Position numbers and translations under genes: made by a program. Under the pieces are notes generated by a model that was not told the DNA's origin, did not search any database, and was given only the letters and a program-made list of their open reading frames with translations. Below, piece after piece: positions 41,170 to 41,334 of a stretch of 41,334 nucleotides of DNA. The stretch is from contig NZ_JAHYXK010000027.1 of NCBI RefSeq assembly GCF_019443125.1, positions 1-41,334 on the forward strand, given 5' to 3'. The stretch's first letter is position 1; each line of letters starts with the position of its first letter. This DNA comes from Pontibacter aydingkolensis (lineage in GTDB: Bacteria; Bacteroidota; Bacteroidia; Cytophagales; Hymenobacteraceae).

Positions 41170-41334
41170 TTTAATTATTCTTTAGTTTCAATCATTATAG
41201 ATTCAAAAATGGGTTGTGGTCTACAATGTATGATGATTTCGGTAATAGAATATTAGCTTCATAGCATCGTAGTGGTTTTGCTCTTTTTTAGAGAAGCAGG
41301 CCGTTTTCCTGACTATTCTCCTGTTTCTTGTTCT
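41170..41334. other. End of window, no gene seen
   Basis: 165 bases, AT-rich, with no supported gene or strong structure. Confidence 0.6.

Overview
The window looks like a chromosome segment of a Bacteroidetes bacterium, most likely of the Cytophagales/Hymenobacteraceae (Pontibacter-like) group. The evidence is TAnnTTTG-type promoter boxes, few Shine-Dalgarno sequences, an M1 peptidase, an S1/P1 nuclease and a membrane-anchored AraC-type regulator of Bacteroidetes style, DUF3987 and DUF559 genes, and typical Bacteroidetes intergenic palindromes. The genus is an inference.

Positions 1-23360 are host chromosome of moderate GC. They carry the edge of an IS3-type transposase, pgk, a short AT-rich stretch with an acquired-looking lipoprotein gene and membrane-protein gene, DUF2200, a rifampin ADP-ribosyltransferase broken by one stop codon, NTF2-like proteins, an M1 peptidase, an MDR-family oxidoreductase, an S1/P1 nuclease, an AraC-type regulator, a YdcF-like protein, VF530, recQ, a lolD-like ATPase, an AI-2E-type permease, sucC and ohr. 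The 8-mer AAGTATAA/TTATACTT occurs about 34 times here by eye, inside and between genes, but only once in the following 18 kb. A DUF559 endonuclease gene sits between perfect 45-bp inverted repeats, and related repeats lie elsewhere.

The most striking regulatory site is at 13186-13726. A promoter is followed by a SAM-I riboswitch, then a 38-residue ORF ending in seven consecutive Cys codons, then a long hairpin, then an ATP-grasp ligase gene translationally coupled to a flavin-dependent (LLM/SsuD-like) monooxygenase. This looks like dual SAM and cysteine control of an organosulfur operon. A modified Cys-rich peptide is the alternative reading.

From tRNA-Arg (23285-23358) to the window end the DNA is AT-rich and reads as an integrated island whose far end is not in view. 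It holds inverted and direct GTTGTATAGT repeats next to the tRNA, a tightly coupled operon (AlkB-like dioxygenase, minimal SF1 helicase, large SAP/Rho-N-like protein, methyltransferase), a serine recombinase, an RteC-like protein with a DUF3987 primase/helicase-like protein, a ribbon-helix-helix-like small protein, DUF2971 and DUF4365 proteins, a membrane protein plus zincin pair, and a HipA-like kinase overlapping a HIRAN-domain protein. Five GGAAGT-rich hairpins (29.1, 30.0, 32.3, 38.6 and 40.6 kb) lie between genes only in this island. The four-gene operon at 24046-29067 is the best candidate for an undescribed, possibly defensive or repair-linked system.
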